Part shown: positions 1 to 7,447 of the stretch, one piece after another
Layout: each line of letters opens with the position of its first letter
Numbering within the stretch: the first letter of the stretch is position 1
NCBI GenBank assembly: GCA_964371055.1
Contig: CAYJLF010000025.1
Location: 1-64,000 of the forward strand
Length of the DNA stretch: 64,000 bases
Origin: CAYJLF01 sp964371055
GTDB taxonomy: Bacteria > Eisenbacteria > RBG-16-71-46 > CAIMUX01
Direction: 5' to 3'
Program-made: the position numbers and the translations under genes
The notes under the pieces: generated by a model
The model's input: the letters and a program-made list of their open reading frames with translations, nothing else
The model's database searches: none
What the model was told of the DNA's origin: nothing

Positions 1-80
1 GCCCGCGCGGGTTTTTGCCCCGGCCCCCCCCCCCCCGGGGCGCCCCCCCCCCCGCCCGCCCCGGCGCCCCCGGCCGAAAC
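1..80. repeat. Poly-C / GC low-complexity tract
   Basis: Two C homopolymers (13 bases at 24-36 and 11 bases at 43-53) lie in an almost pure G/C stretch at the window edge. The first 16 bases contain a 10-base self-complementary GC block followed by five T, which could be the 3' end of an intrinsic terminator of an upstream gene. No coding frame continues through the tract. Homopolymers like this at a sequence edge are also typical of assembly or base-calling error. Confidence 0.5.
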
Positions 81-107
81 GACCCGGCACCGGCAATTCT
101 TTCCCCT

Positions 108-143
108 TTCTGCGTTTGCGCGGCGAATCGACGCCCCGCAGAA
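108..143. repeat. Inverted repeat upstream of the regulatory-operon promoter
   Basis: Seven-base perfect arms (TTCTGCG at 108-114 and CGCAGAA at 137-143) flank a 22-base spacer and end 24 bases upstream of the sigma54-like element at 168. The position would suit an activator site for the NtrC-type regulator encoded in this operon, but arms this short can arise by chance in GC-rich DNA. Confidence 0.25.
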
Positions 144-167
144 GCCAATCGCGGGCCGCGTCGGATC

Positions 168-184
168 TGGCATCGCGATTGACA
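168..184 (+). promoter_or_regulatory. Sigma54-like promoter of the regulatory operon
   Basis: TGGCAT at 168-173 is followed after five bases by TTGACA at 179-184. The GG (169-170) and GA (181-182) dinucleotides are ten bases apart, as in the -24/-12 sigma54 consensus, except that the -12 GC is GA. The element at 6355 before flgB has the same spacing and the same TTGACA. The predicted transcription start is near 195, about 29 bases before the first gene. No sigma70 -10 follows TTGACA at 16-18 bases, which argues against reading it as a -35 box. Confidence 0.5.
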
Positions 185-223
185 CGGCAGAGAGGGCGGT
201 CCCGGGGCCGCCGGAGGTGACCC

Positions 224-568
224 ATGTTGTCGATGATCCACCTGGTGCAGGAGGCGTCGCCGGGCCGGCGAGTGCGGGGCCGAACGTCGCTGCGCGCCGA
301 GGAAGCCAGGCGGCTGGCGCGGGCGATCGATGCGCTGCCGGAGACGCAGCGTCTGGCGCTCGCGCTGCGGTTCTATGAGTCCTTGCGTCCCTCGCGGATC
401 GCGTTGGTGTTGGGGATGACCGAGGCGGAGGTGGAGACCCTGCTGGCCGATGCCGTGCGCGGGGCGGGCGAAATCCTGCGCGCCGCCGATCCGGACCCTC
501 GACCGGCTTCCCGTTCCCGGTCGGAGGGAGCGGCGGTCCGGCGCTCCAGAGGAGGATTGCGCGCGTGA
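224..568 (+). CDS. Small sigma-70 region-4-like protein
   Basis: This 114-residue protein has a core at about residues 26-85 (LPETQRLALALRFYE, then a helix-turn-helix-like SRIALVLGMTEAEVETLL). The core matches the pattern of sigma70-family region 4, the -35-binding helix-turn-helix. No region 2 or 3 is present, and the C-terminal 30 residues are Arg/Ser-rich and probably disordered. A ribosome site GGAGG lies 7 bases before the ATG. It is the first gene of the operon and overlaps the CheB-like gene by 4 bases (GTGA), so translation is coupled. It could modulate RNA polymerase or FliA, or be the remnant of a full sigma factor. The function is unknown. Confidence 0.6.
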   Translation: MLSMIHLVQEASPGRRVRGRTSLRAEEARRLARAIDALPETQRLALALRFYESLRPSRIALVLGMTEAEVETLLADAVRGAGEILRAADPDPRPASRSRSEGAAVRRSRGGLRA

Positions 569-1644
569 AGGAGACGATCGATCCCGGGCACCTGCTGGCG
601 TCGCGCCCAGCCGCTGCGTCCGCCGAGGGGGAAGGCTCGCGCCGGGCGCGCCCGCTGGTCGTCGTGGCCTCGGATAGCCTTCCGTTGGTCGAGGAGATCC
701 GTTCCCTCGTGGGGGACGTCCTGGGCGCCCTCGAACTGGACCGCCTGCCGCAGGAAGGACCGGTCGTCCTCGATCGCCTGCGCGCGCAGCGGCCGAGGCT
801 GGCTTTCGTATCGATCGAACTCCGTCTGATGGAGGGGCTCACGCTGCTGCGGGCCCTCCCTCCTGGGCGCGCGCGGCAGGTCGTGCTCCTGGCGCCCGAC
901 ACGCTCGAGGGATACCGCCTCGCGTGGGACGGCCTCTACTTCGGCGCGCGTGACTTCGTCGTGACCCGCGGGGTTCCCCCGCATCGACTGAAGGGAAGCG
1001 CGGCGATCCGCCGGCGCCAGATCGCTCATCTCCTGGCCGAGGAGCCGCCGGCACAGCGTGCTTTCGACTCCGGTTTCGAGGGGGCCTGGTCGGCGGTGCC
1101 GGTCGTGGATCGTGGAATCGATCTCCGGGACAACGCCTCACCCTGGGTCGTGCTGGCGGAGACGAGACATCTGGCCGCGCTGATCGGCTGGCTGCGACGG
1201 CTGCCGCCGGAGGCGCCGGTGCTCCTGCGGGTACCGGAGGGACCGCGATTTCTCCGCGTGGCCCGCGAGGGACTCGAGCGGCTGCTCCTGAACCCGGTGC
1301 GCATCGGGGCCGATGGTGATCGCCTCGTGCCGGGACATGTCCACCTGGTGAGCGATGCCGATCCTTTCTCGGTGGTCGAGCGATCCGGCTTTCCCTGCCT
1401 GCGCCTGCACCCGCCGACGGCGTCACCGGGGGGGTGGGCGCCGCCGCCGCCGGCCCTCGAACTGCTTTCGACGTCCCCGTGTCGGCTGCGGATCCTGCGG
1501 CCGGAGCCGGCGCCGGGCGAACTGGACGAACGGTCCGCGGCGCTGGCGACCTCGCACGCGCTCTTCCGGCTGCGAGCTGCGCGGCCGGCGGACGACGCGG
1601 TCCTCTCTCCCCTCGATGGCGAGGCGCCGCGCCGAGCGGCCTGA
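565..1644 (+). CDS. Degenerate CheB-like protein (pseudo-receiver plus inactive methylesterase fold)
   Basis: The protein has 359 residues, a GTG start and GGAGGA upstream. Residues about 30-150 follow the receiver pattern, but the phospho-acceptor Asp is Ser83 (FVSIEL) and the conserved Lys is Arg. Residues about 192-300 align with the CheB methylesterase domain, including the GADGDRLVPGHVHL segment that matches the family DG-x-PGHxYLAP region. The catalytic Ser motif ASTGG is instead AETRH (198-202), the QHMP histidine is absent, and the GMGxDG aspartate motif is missing. It should therefore be neither phosphorylated nor catalytically active. CheB normally demethylates chemoreceptors; here, inside the flagellar regulatory operon, a scaffold or sensory role is more likely. 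The family assignment rests on pattern alignment by eye. Confidence 0.6.
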   Translation: MKETIDPGHLLASRPAAASAEGEGSRRARPLVVVASDSLPLVEEIRSLVGDVLGALELDRLPQEGPVVLDRLRAQRPRLAFVSIELRLMEGLTLLRALPPGRARQVVLLAPDTLEGYRLAWDGLYFGARDFVVTRGVPPHRLKGSAAIRRRQIAHLLAEEPPAQRAFDSGFEGAWSAVPVVDRGIDLRDNASPWVVLAETRHLAALIGWLRRLPPEAPVLLRVPEGPRFLRVAREGLERLLLNPVRIGADGDRLVPGHVHLVSDADPFSVVERSGFPCLRLHPPTASPGGWAPPPPALELLSTSPCRLRILRPEPAPGELDERSAALATSHALFRLRAARPADDAVLSPLDGEAPRRAA

Positions 1645-1654
1645 ACCGGAGACC

Positions 1655-3460
1655 ATGATGAAGCCAGGGATGGTTGTCTGTTCACTCGTCCTGCTCCTCT
1701 TTGCCGTCGCCATCGTCGGACCGGTCCTGGGGGGCGAGATGGAGGGCCCGTTGTCACGTTCGCCGGCGAAGGCGGGAGAGCCCTGGCCGGAAGATCATCG
1801 ACTGGAACGGATCGAGTTCGACAACGACGGCGAGTGGTGCCGCCTGATCATTCCGACCAAAGCACCGTGGGCCCACTGGACGTTGACCGATCCCCCGCGG
1901 ATCGTCGTCGACCTGGGGCAGACCGTGAGCCTGCTGCCCGAGGCTCCCGGGCTCTACCAGGCGCGGCTCGATCGCGGGGCGATCCGCGTCTTCCGCACGG
2001 CGCAGCACCGTTACTCGGAACTCGATCACCGCGTGCGGATCACACTCGAGCTGAACCAGATCGTCCCCTACGAGGCGCGTCGGATCGGCGACGAGATCCA
2101 CATCCTGATTCCTGACCGGGTGCAGCGCACGCCACGGCGGCTCGTGCTGGGAGCGGCCGGTCTGGCGGCGATGGATCGCGTCCCTCGCGAGGCTCCCCGT
2201 CCCGACCTTCGCGCCATCCCGGATGCGCCGGCTCCGACCCCGACTCAGGTTCCGGCCTCGGCCGCGGCCTCGATGGCGGCATCGACGGCGACCTCGAGCC
2301 CGGCCCCGATTCCGACTCCGTCTCCGACCCCCACGTTGCGCGAGGCGCTCCTGGCGCTTGGCGTGAGCGAGACCGAGGAGATCACCCCACTGGCGGACGC
2401 CGCCCGGACGCTTCCCTTCTCGGCGCCCCAGGGCGCGCGAATGGAGCCGGCGTCACATCGATCGACCCCCGCGACCTCAGGCGCGCCGCCCGCGGAGGCG
2501 GCCGAGCCCAACTTGCCGGTCGTCCGGAGCCTTTCTCACGCTGCGTCCTCCTCGCCCGAGGAGACGGGGGGGGAGACCGATCCAATCGCGCGGCTGGCCC
2601 TGCTCGATCCGCGGGAACGCGGCGCGAGCCGCCTTCTGACCCAGGCGAAGGCCCAGTTTCTGAAGGGCGAGGAAGTCTCCGCCGCGAGCACGGCTCGGCG
2701 CGCACACACCTTCTATGCCGGGACTCCCTCCGGCGATCAGTCGGGGATCCTCGCGCGCGAGATCCTCGCGCTGCTCGACCGGCCCGCCGATGCCGCTTCG
2801 ATCCTCTTGCCGGGAACCGTGGTCGACACGACGAGACTCGGCCGCGAGATCTTCCTTCGCCTGGTGGCCCGAGCGCAGGAGAAATCCGACGCCGCGTCGG
2901 TCGAACGACTTCTGGCGGAGTGGGCGCCGCGGTTCGGCCCGGTGCGCCTGCTCGGGGCGGTTCATCTCCGGCAGGGCGAGGCGCTCCTGCGGTCGGAATC
3001 GTACGGAGCGGCGAGGGAGCGCCTGCGCCTGATTCCGCCCGGCGACTCGCTCGAGACGCGCGCTCTTCTGCTCATCGCGGTCACCCATGAGCGCGAAGGG
3101 GAGAAGCAGATGGCGATCGACGTCTATCGCCAGCTCGACAGCCTCGCGGTCGGAAGGCCGGAGCGCGGACGGGCGCGGGCGCGAATCGCCGATCTTGAGT
3201 TCCAGCTCGGTCGCGTCCGCGAGGCCCTGGCCGGGTACGAAGTGCTTCTGCAATCAGATCCGCCCCGGGACGAGGAAGCCTGGGGGGTCTATCAGACCGG
3301 CAACTGCCACTACCTGCTGGGAGATCACGACGCGGCGCGGGCGCGCTACCGGCAGGTCCTGGATCGTTGGCCGGATTCGTTCTGGACTCCTTTTGCCAGG
3401 GACCGGTTGGAGGAATTGTCGTGGCGCGATCAACGGGCGGGGCACGCCAGCATGCGGTAA
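1655..3460 (+). CDS. Exported AMIN-domain/TPR-like protein
   Basis: The predicted protein has 601 residues. The ATG at 1655 is chosen because it starts a clear signal peptide (MMKPGMVVCSLVLLLFAVAI, then VGPVLGG). Residues about 48-155 resemble an AMIN domain (beta-rich, with DPPRIVVDLGQ and RVRITLEL), a module that targets proteins to peptidoglycan or secretin regions. A Pro/Ala/Thr-rich linker of about 150 residues follows, then a helical TPR/YbgF-like half (about 340-595, ending in a GNCHYLLGDHDAARARYRQV tetratricopeptide unit). The gene lies 10 bases after the CheB-like gene and overlaps the kinase gene by 40 bases. Its context suggests an envelope factor for flagellum placement or rotation, which is an inference. 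No lipobox is visible. Confidence 0.6.
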   Translation: MMKPGMVVCSLVLLLFAVAIVGPVLGGEMEGPLSRSPAKAGEPWPEDHRLERIEFDNDGEWCRLIIPTKAPWAHWTLTDPPRIVVDLGQTVSLLPEAPGLYQARLDRGAIRVFRTAQHRYSELDHRVRITLELNQIVPYEARRIGDEIHILIPDRVQRTPRRLVLGAAGLAAMDRVPREAPRPDLRAIPDAPAPTPTQVPASAAASMAASTATSSPAPIPTPSPTPTLREALLALGVSETEEITPLADAARTLPFSAPQGARMEPASHRSTPATSGAPPAEAAEPNLPVVRSLSHAASSSPEETGGETDPIARLALLDPRERGASRLLTQAKAQFLKGEEVSAASTARRAHTFYAGTPSGDQSGILAREILALLDRPADAASILLPGTVVDTTRLGREIFLRLVARAQEKSDAASVERLLAEWAPRFGPVRLLGAVHLRQGEALLRSESYGAARERLRLIPPGDSLETRALLLIAVTHEREGEKQMAIDVYRQLDSLAVGRPERGRARARIADLEFQLGRVREALAGYEVLLQSDPPRDEEAWGVYQTGNCHYLLGDHDAARARYRQVLDRWPDSFWTPFARDRLEELSWRDQRAGHASMR

Positions 3461-4683
3461 CCACACCGCTCGACCCATCGATCCAGGAGGATCTGCTGCG
3501 CCGGCAGCTCGAACGGCGTGAGCAACTCTGTCTCGTGCTCGAGGGTCTGATCGAGGGGATGGGGGACGGTGTCGTTGCGCTCGATGCCCGCGGAAGCCTG
3601 ATTCATATGACGGACGGCCTGCGGGAGCCGGCGTCGACCGGCGCGACGGCGTCGACCGTCGCGCTTCGTCCGATCGCTCCCGAGCGGACGACCGACCGGG
3701 ATCTGCCGCGATCGGTCCTGACGGCTCTGCGGCGCGAAGCCCGCCGGATCCGTCCCGCGGAGACGATCCGCTTTGACCTTGCCTGGCCCCGGCCGGAGGT
3801 CGGCTCGCAGGAGTATCGAGTGACCGGAGCGGCCGGCGAGGGGCTCGACGGGGAGGGACGCCTCCTCACGCTGTTCGCGTTCCACGATCGTACCCGCGAG
3901 GCGGCGCTGGAGCGCGAGCTGGAACAGGCGCGCGACCTCGCGGCGCTCGGGCAGATGGCGGCGACGGTGGCGCACGAGGTCCGCAATCCCCTCGGCGCGA
4001 TCCAGGGATTCGCCACGCTTCTGCAGCGGGATGTCGCGGATCAACCCGGACCGCTCCGCCAGGTGACGCGGATCCTGCAGGGAGTCGAGGCCGCCAACCG
4101 GATCGTGTCCGATCTCCTCGAGTTCTGCCGTCCGGTGCGGCTGCAGGTCGAACCGCTCTCGCTTGAGGGGTTGCTGGCCGAGAGCATCGCCGCCTTGCGT
4201 CAGGCCGACTGGTGGCCGCCGCGGGTCGACCTCGATCTGGAGGTGGCGCCGGACCTGCCGATCTGTCGCGGCGACCGGCAACTCCTGCTGCAGGTGCTCG
4301 CCAATCTCTACCGTAACGCCGCCGGGGCGATGGGCGCGACGGGAGTTCTTTCGATCCGCGCCCGGGCCAGCGGATCTCCGACGCAGCCGGATCGGCTCCG
4401 GCTCGTCGTGCGCGATACCGGATGCGGTCTCGGCGCGGACGAAGTGGCCCGCATCTTCCAGCCGTTCTACAGCACGCGACCGGGAGGCACGGGCCTCGGC
4501 CTGCCGCTGGTCCGCAAGATCATCGATGCCCATGGCGGGCATGTGCACGTGGTGAGCGCTCCCGGCCGCGGCACTTCGGTCGTGCTCGATCTGCCGGCGG
4601 CGCCGCCGGTCCGGGCCCGCGGTCATCGTCCGTCGGGCTGTCACGCTGGTGGCGGTGTGGTGTCGGTGGAGGAGGCGGCCTGA
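3421..4683 (+). CDS. Sensor histidine kinase, flagellar FlrB-like
   Basis: This 420-residue soluble kinase starts at GTG 3421 with GGAGGA 8 bases upstream; the gene begins inside the 3' end of the AMIN/TPR gene. Residues about 36-155 form a PAS-like sensor. HisKA carries the phospho-acceptor His185 (VAHEVRNPLGAIQG), and HATPase_c shows the N box (LANLYRNAAGAMG), G1 (DTGCGLG), F (FQPFYST) and G2 (GGTGLGLPLV). There is no membrane segment, so it senses a cytoplasmic cue. It is followed directly by an NtrC-type regulator, the arrangement of FlrB/FlrC, FleS/FleR and FlgS/FlgR, which link early flagellar assembly to sigma54 transcription. The pairing is strong and the input signal is unknown. Confidence 0.85.
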   Translation: MARSTGGARQHAVTTPLDPSIQEDLLRRQLERREQLCLVLEGLIEGMGDGVVALDARGSLIHMTDGLREPASTGATASTVALRPIAPERTTDRDLPRSVLTALRREARRIRPAETIRFDLAWPRPEVGSQEYRVTGAAGEGLDGEGRLLTLFAFHDRTREAALERELEQARDLAALGQMAATVAHEVRNPLGAIQGFATLLQRDVADQPGPLRQVTRILQGVEAANRIVSDLLEFCRPVRLQVEPLSLEGLLAESIAALRQADWWPPRVDLDLEVAPDLPICRGDRQLLLQVLANLYRNAAGAMGATGVLSIRARASGSPTQPDRLRLVVRDTGCGLGADEVARIFQPFYSTRPGGTGLGLPLVRKIIDAHGGHVHVVSAPGRGTSVVLDLPAAPPVRARGHRPSGCHAGGGVVSVEEAA

Positions 4684-6149
4684 TGACCCAGCTCCGCGAT
4701 CGGTCCGGAACCGAGGCGATCCACCTCCTGCCGCCGGCGGGATCGGATCTCGCCCAGAGTGGTGCGCGCATCCTCGTCGTCGACGACGAACCGCTGCTGC
4801 GCGAGTTCCTCGAGGAGACGCTGCGCCGGGCGGGCCACGAGCCGGTGCTGGCCGAGGGGGGGGAAGAGGCCCTGCGCCGCCTGGCGCTCGATCCACCCGA
4901 TCTCGTGCTCTTGGACATCCGCATGCAGGGGCGCGATGGCCTGTCGCTCCTGCCGGAGTTCCGGCTTTCCTGCCCCGATGCGCCGGTCCTCATGATGACC
5001 GGACATGGGACGCTCGAATCGGCGGTGGAGGCGCTGCGCGCCGGAGCGTTCGACTACCTGACCAAGCCGTTCTCCGCGACCGGCATCGAGCTGGCGGTGG
5101 AACGCGCCCTCTCGGTCGGAGCGCTGCGCCGCGAGAACACCGACCTCCGGGGAAGGCTGTCGCTGCACGAGGCGCTGCGTCCGATGCTGGGGCGCTCGCG
5201 GGCTCTGGAGGACCTGCGCACGGCGATCCGGCTGGTGGCGCCGACCCGATCGACCGTCCTCATCACCGGCGAGAGCGGAACCGGAAAGGAACTGGTCGCG
5301 CGCGCGGTGCACGAGGGCTCGTCCCGCCGCCGCGGACCGTTCGTGAAACTGAACTGCGCCGCGGTGCCGGGAGGGCTGCTCGAGAGCGAGCTTTTCGGGC
5401 ATGAACGGGGTGCGTTCACCGGCGCGGTCGGCCGCAAGGTCGGGAGATTCGAGGAGGCTCACGCCGGCACGCTGCTCCTGGACGAGATCTCCGAGATGGA
5501 TCCCGCGCTCCAGCCGAAACTGCTCCGCGCCCTGCAGGAACGGGAGTTCTACCGGGTCGGCGGCGGGAGCCCGGTCCGCATCGACGTCCGGGTGCTGGCC
5601 ACGACCAACGCCGACCTGAGGGAGCGGGTACGCCAGGGGCAGTTCCGGGAGGATCTCTTCTTCCGCCTCGAGGTCGTGCCGCTGCGCGTTCCTTCCCTGC
5701 GCGAACGCCGCGAGGACATCCTCCTGCTTGCGGCTCACTTCATGGAACAGCTCGCGGCCGAGAACGGACGCCCGCGGCCGCACCTGCCGCCGGCGGCGAG
5801 CGCGCTCCTGCAGCGCTACGACTGGCCCGGGAACGTGCGCGAACTCAGAAACGCCGTCGAACGCGCCGTCATCCTCTGTCCCGACGGCCAGCTCGAGCCC
5901 GGGCACTTCGTGCTCGACGGGGGAGCGCGGAGCACGGCGGGAGCCGACGACGAGACGGCGGGGGAGACCTTGGCCGAACGGGAACGCGCCTGGATCTTGC
6001 GCGTGCTGCGGGAGACCGGCGGGAACCGGACCGCCGCGGCGCGTCGCCTCGGCGTGAGCGTCCGCACCATCCGCAACAAGCTCGCGCTCTACGGGCGGGA
6101 GGAATCGGACCCGCTCGGTCTCCTCGGGACGGGACGCCGCGCGGCCTGA
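4683..6149 (+). CDS. Sigma54-dependent NtrC-family response regulator, FlrC-like
   Basis: The protein has 488 residues. Its ATG overlaps the kinase stop codon (TGATG). The receiver domain (about 28-145) has the acidic pair VVDDE, the phospho-acceptor Asp78 and TKPF. The AAA+ domain (about 165-405) has Walker A GESGTGKE, the sigma54-contacting GAFTGA at 243-248, and the Walker B-type segment LLLDEISEMD. The C-terminal Fis-type helix-turn-helix (NRTAAARRLGVSVRTIRNKL) binds enhancer DNA. Nothing essential is missing. It should activate the sigma54-like promoters at 168 and 6355, giving autoregulation and control of the structural flagellar operon; this control is inferred from position. Confidence 0.9.
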   Translation: MTQLRDRSGTEAIHLLPPAGSDLAQSGARILVVDDEPLLREFLEETLRRAGHEPVLAEGGEEALRRLALDPPDLVLLDIRMQGRDGLSLLPEFRLSCPDAPVLMMTGHGTLESAVEALRAGAFDYLTKPFSATGIELAVERALSVGALRRENTDLRGRLSLHEALRPMLGRSRALEDLRTAIRLVAPTRSTVLITGESGTGKELVARAVHEGSSRRRGPFVKLNCAAVPGGLLESELFGHERGAFTGAVGRKVGRFEEAHAGTLLLDEISEMDPALQPKLLRALQEREFYRVGGGSPVRIDVRVLATTNADLRERVRQGQFREDLFFRLEVVPLRVPSLRERREDILLLAAHFMEQLAAENGRPRPHLPPAASALLQRYDWPGNVRELRNAVERAVILCPDGQLEPGHFVLDGGARSTAGADDETAGETLAERERAWILRVLRETGGNRTAAARRLGVSVRTIRNKLALYGREESDPLGLLGTGRRAA

Positions 6150-6292
6150 GCCGCTGATCCGGCGCCGCCGGCGCGGCTGGCCTCGTCCTTCAGCACCCTG
6201 CCAGAAGACGCACAACTTCTTTCCGCCTCCGGGGAAGAACTTTCCCCCACCTCCTTCCCGCCGCTGTCCGGATGCTCAGGTAAAACATTCAC

Positions 6293-6323
6293 GTTACCTT
6301 GTAACTAATTGCATATGAATATG
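6293..6323. promoter_or_regulatory. Two palindromes, candidate activator-binding sites
   Basis: GTTAC-CTT-GTAAC (6293-6305) and CATAT-GA-ATATG (6312-6323) are perfect inverted repeats inside the AT-rich island. They lie about 32-62 bases upstream of the -24 element and centre near -80 and -62 relative to the predicted start. This fits dimeric binding by a Fis-type helix-turn-helix such as that of the sigma54 activator, or by another regulator. The two sites differ in sequence, so they may serve different proteins. Confidence 0.35.
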
Positions 6324-6354
6324 TTGTGACTGCTCTACGCCTTGTCCTCGTCGA

Positions 6355-6371
6355 TGGCACATCGGTTGACA
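6355..6371 (+). promoter_or_regulatory. flgB: Sigma54-like promoter of the flgB operon
   Basis: TGGCAC (6355-6360), five bases, then TTGACA (6366-6371). The -24 element matches the consensus exactly, and -12 reads TTGA rather than TTGC. Spacing and the TTGACA variant equal those of the element at 168. The transcription start is predicted near 6382, giving a leader of about 100 bases. Confidence 0.6.
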
Positions 6372-6402
6372 CAGGTGTCTCGGCCCACACGGGCTCGGGT
6401 GC

Positions 6403-6434
6403 CCGGGAGTGGGGAGCTTGCTCCTCACTCCCGG
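6403..6434 (+). promoter_or_regulatory. Leader hairpin before flgB
   Basis: Arms of 14 bases (6403-6416 and 6421-6434) pair with one G-U wobble around a CTTG tetraloop. The hairpin lies inside the predicted flgB leader, about 40 bases before the ribosome site. No T-run follows, so it is not an intrinsic terminator. A role in mRNA stability or post-transcriptional control is inferred. Confidence 0.45.
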
Positions 6435-6483
6435 CCCTGTGGCTACGACGCCGGACGCGGAATGCGGACGGAGGGGGAACAGG

Positions 6484-6888
6484 ATGATCCGCCAGGTGCT
6501 CTTCGGGAACCGGGGCTGGGAAGAAGCGAAGCAGGCGCTCGACGCCGGCGCGCGACGCCAGCGGGTGCTTGCGACCAACATCGCGCAGGCCAACACCCCG
6601 GGATATCGGGCGCAGGATGTCGCCTTCGAGGAGCTGCTGCAGGGAGAGGAAACGAAACTGTCGCTCGCGCGCACCGACGGGGAACACCTGTCCGGGCGCG
6701 CCCGACCGGTGCCGGCGCCAGAGACGCGCGCGCGCGGCGGCGAGATTCCCCCGGGGGCCGTCAACGACGTCGAGGTCGAACGGGAGATGAACGAGATGGT
6801 GCAGAACACCATCCACTTCCAGGCGCTGACCCAGCTTCTGGCTAACCGCTACCGCAGCCTGCGCGATTCGATCCGCCCGGGCGCGTAG
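6484..6888 (+). CDS. flgB: Flagellar proximal rod protein FlgB
   Basis: The protein has 134 residues, normal for FlgB, which forms part of the proximal rod crossing the periplasm above the MS ring. The N terminus has the rod/hook D0 signature with ATNIAQANTPGYRAQDVAFE, and the C-terminal helix EMVQNTIHFQALTQLLANRY is typical of the family. The ATG at 6484 is preceded by AGGGGG; an upstream in-frame start would fall within the leader hairpin. It is the first gene of the structural operon, 20 bases before flgC. Confidence 0.93.
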   Translation: MIRQVLFGNRGWEEAKQALDAGARRQRVLATNIAQANTPGYRAQDVAFEELLQGEETKLSLARTDGEHLSGRARPVPAPETRARGGEIPPGAVNDVEVEREMNEMVQNTIHFQALTQLLANRYRSLRDSIRPGA

Positions 6889-6908
6889 TCAACTGACGGG
6901 AAGAGACG

Positions 6909-7409
6909 ATGAAGATCTCCTACCTTGCGGGCATGAACGTCTCGGCCTCCGGGCTGCGCGCCCAGCGGGCCGTGATGGACGCGGCGGCGGAGAACCTGGC
7001 CAACGCGCACACGACCCGCACGGAAAGCGGCGGGCCGTACCGGCGCAAGACCGTCGCCCTCTCGGCCGAGGAGACGACCTTTACGGTGCGCGGCCCGGCC
7101 CCGGCCGCCGAGGCCCAGCTGGCGCGGACCGACGAAGCGCACCGGGATGGCGCCTCGCTCCCCGTGGAGGGCGATGTCGCGGTCACGCTCGTGCAGGCGA
7201 CCCCGGGCGAGGACCCGTCCGAGTTTCCACAGGTGCACGACCCCGGACACCCCGACGCGGATGAGAACGGGATCGTGCAGATGCCCAACGTCGACCTGGC
7301 GCGCGAGATGGTGACCCTGATGGTCGCCTCCCGCGCCTATGAAGCGAACATCGCCGCGCTGCAGGCCTCGCGCCGTCTGGCCGAAGCGTCGCTCAACCTG
7401 GCCCGCTGA
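6909..7409 (+). CDS. flgC: Flagellar proximal rod protein FlgC
   Basis: This 166-residue rod subunit has the N-terminal GMNVSASGLRAQRAVMDAAA followed by ENLANAHTT, the variant form of the ANxNTxGY rod motif. The C-terminal NVDLAREMVTLMVASRAYEA is diagnostic of FlgC. GGGAAGAGA lies before the ATG. It is exported through the flagellar type III system and stacks with FlgB and FliE. It lies between flgB and fliE in the standard order. Confidence 0.93.
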   Translation: MKISYLAGMNVSASGLRAQRAVMDAAAENLANAHTTRTESGGPYRRKTVALSAEETTFTVRGPAPAAEAQLARTDEAHRDGASLPVEGDVAVTLVQATPGEDPSEFPQVHDPGHPDADENGIVQMPNVDLAREMVTLMVASRAYEANIAALQASRRLAEASLNLAR

Positions 7410-7447
7410 CCCGGGCCCGAGCCGATGGGGAGTGGGAGAAAGAAGCG

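Larger units (their letters stand above)
6150..6483. other. Intergenic regulatory region upstream of flgB
   Basis: This 334-base gap holds no gene. It contains a weak 8-base stem at 6217-6239 followed by CTTTCCCCC, a possible terminator of the regulatory operon. An AT-rich island at about 6280-6330, conspicuous in this GC-rich background, carries two palindromes. The sigma54-like promoter is at 6355, and a stable hairpin lies at 6403-6434 in the predicted leader. The whole arrangement resembles an enhancer-dependent promoter. Confidence 0.6.

Noticed and set aside
179..184. TTGACA as a sigma70 -35 box
   Set aside because: No A/T-containing -10 lies 16-18 bases downstream; the sequence there is CCGGGG. 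The TGGCA 11 bases upstream favours sigma54.
1355..1654. Upstream extension of the AMIN/TPR frame to 701 residues
   Set aside because: It would overlap the CheB-like gene by about 290 bases in another frame and place a signal peptide in the middle. ATG 1655 gives a normal N terminus.
6409..6483. Upstream extension of FlgB
   Set aside because: The extra 25 residues come from the leader hairpin and do not resemble FlgB. The ribosome site supports ATG 6484.
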